From contig JBKHDD010000130.1 in NCBI GenBank assembly GCA_046541515.1, positions 1-13,949 of the forward strand: DNA of 13,949 nt. The letters are read 5' to 3'. Shown here piece by piece: positions 13,886 through 13,949 of the stretch (the stretch's first letter is position 1; each line of letters opens with the position of its first letter). A program made the translations under genes and the position numbers. Source of the stretch: CAYFVR01 sp046541515. GTDB lineage: Bacteria > Desulfobacterota > Desulfobacteria > Desulfobacterales > Desulfococcaceae. The notes under the pieces are model-generated. The model had not been told where the DNA came from. It made no database searches and saw nothing but the letters and a program-made list of their open reading frames with translations.

Positions 13886-13949
13886 TTATTCGATGATTTC
13901 GCTGACGACGCCGGCGCCGACGGTGCGTCCGCCCTCGCGGATGGCGAAG
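13886..13949 (-). CDS. tuf: Elongation factor Tu, 3' end only (first tuf copy)
   Basis: Only the last 20 full codons and the TAA stop (13888-13886) are present. They read FAIREGGRTVGAGVVSEIIE, the conserved EF-Tu C-terminus in domain III. The gene enters from beyond the right edge and is followed 33 bases later by rpmG. Together with the N-terminus at the opposite edge, it shows that this genome probably has two tuf genes flanking the cluster. Confidence 0.93.
   Translation of the reverse strand, partial: FAIREGGRTVGAGVVSEIIE

Overview
This GC-rich window is one uninterrupted stretch of the tuf–secE–nusG–rpl–rpoBC–str region, read entirely on the minus strand. In transcription order (high to low coordinates) it holds: the 3' end of a tuf gene, rpmG (L33), secE, nusG, rplK (L11), rplA (L1), rplJ (L10), rplL (L7/L12), rpoB, rpoC, rpsL (S12), rpsG (S7) and the 5' end of a second tuf gene. 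Joining the rpoBC block directly to rpsL-rpsG, with rpmG upstream of secE, together with the residue patterns in RpoB, RpoC and L10, suggests a deltaproteobacterium in the broad sense (Desulfobacterota, perhaps a Desulfobacterales-like sulfate reducer). That assignment is by eye and moderately confident.

Layout. 13886-13949 is the C-terminus of EF-Tu. 13165-13852 carries rpmG and secE, separated by a highly structured 169-base spacer with no tRNA-Trp. 11381-13151 carries nusG, rplK and rplA. 11139-11380 is a regulatory stretch with an intrinsic terminator, an L10-type autoregulatory leader and a possible anti-Shine-Dalgarno sequence. rplJ and rplL follow. 10014-10147 holds two tandem intrinsic terminators in front of rpoB. 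rpoB and rpoC fill 1218-10013. 1060-1217 holds two hairpins and a strong sigma-70-type promoter for rpsL-rpsG. 56-198 holds another terminator, after which a second tuf begins where fusA would usually stand. No stretch longer than 300 bases lacks a gene.

The genes supply the core of gene expression: RNA polymerase beta and beta', the elongation factor NusG that couples it to the ribosome, ribosomal proteins of both subunits, EF-Tu and the SecE translocon subunit. Intrinsic-terminator-like hairpins sit at several junctions where no new promoter is visible, suggesting that expression is graded by partial termination and read-through.

The most unusual feature is in RpoC. At 1516 residues it is about 110 longer than the E. 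coli protein. The extra length lies mainly in the pore-domain region that follows the catalytic NADFDGD motif: a 41-residue unit is present twice in tandem (residues 542-623), followed at once by about 99 residues (624-722) that read as a parvulin-type peptidyl-prolyl isomerase domain. The other notable points are the missing fusA and the tuf copy at each end, which may mean the window ends where an assembly broke at a repeat.
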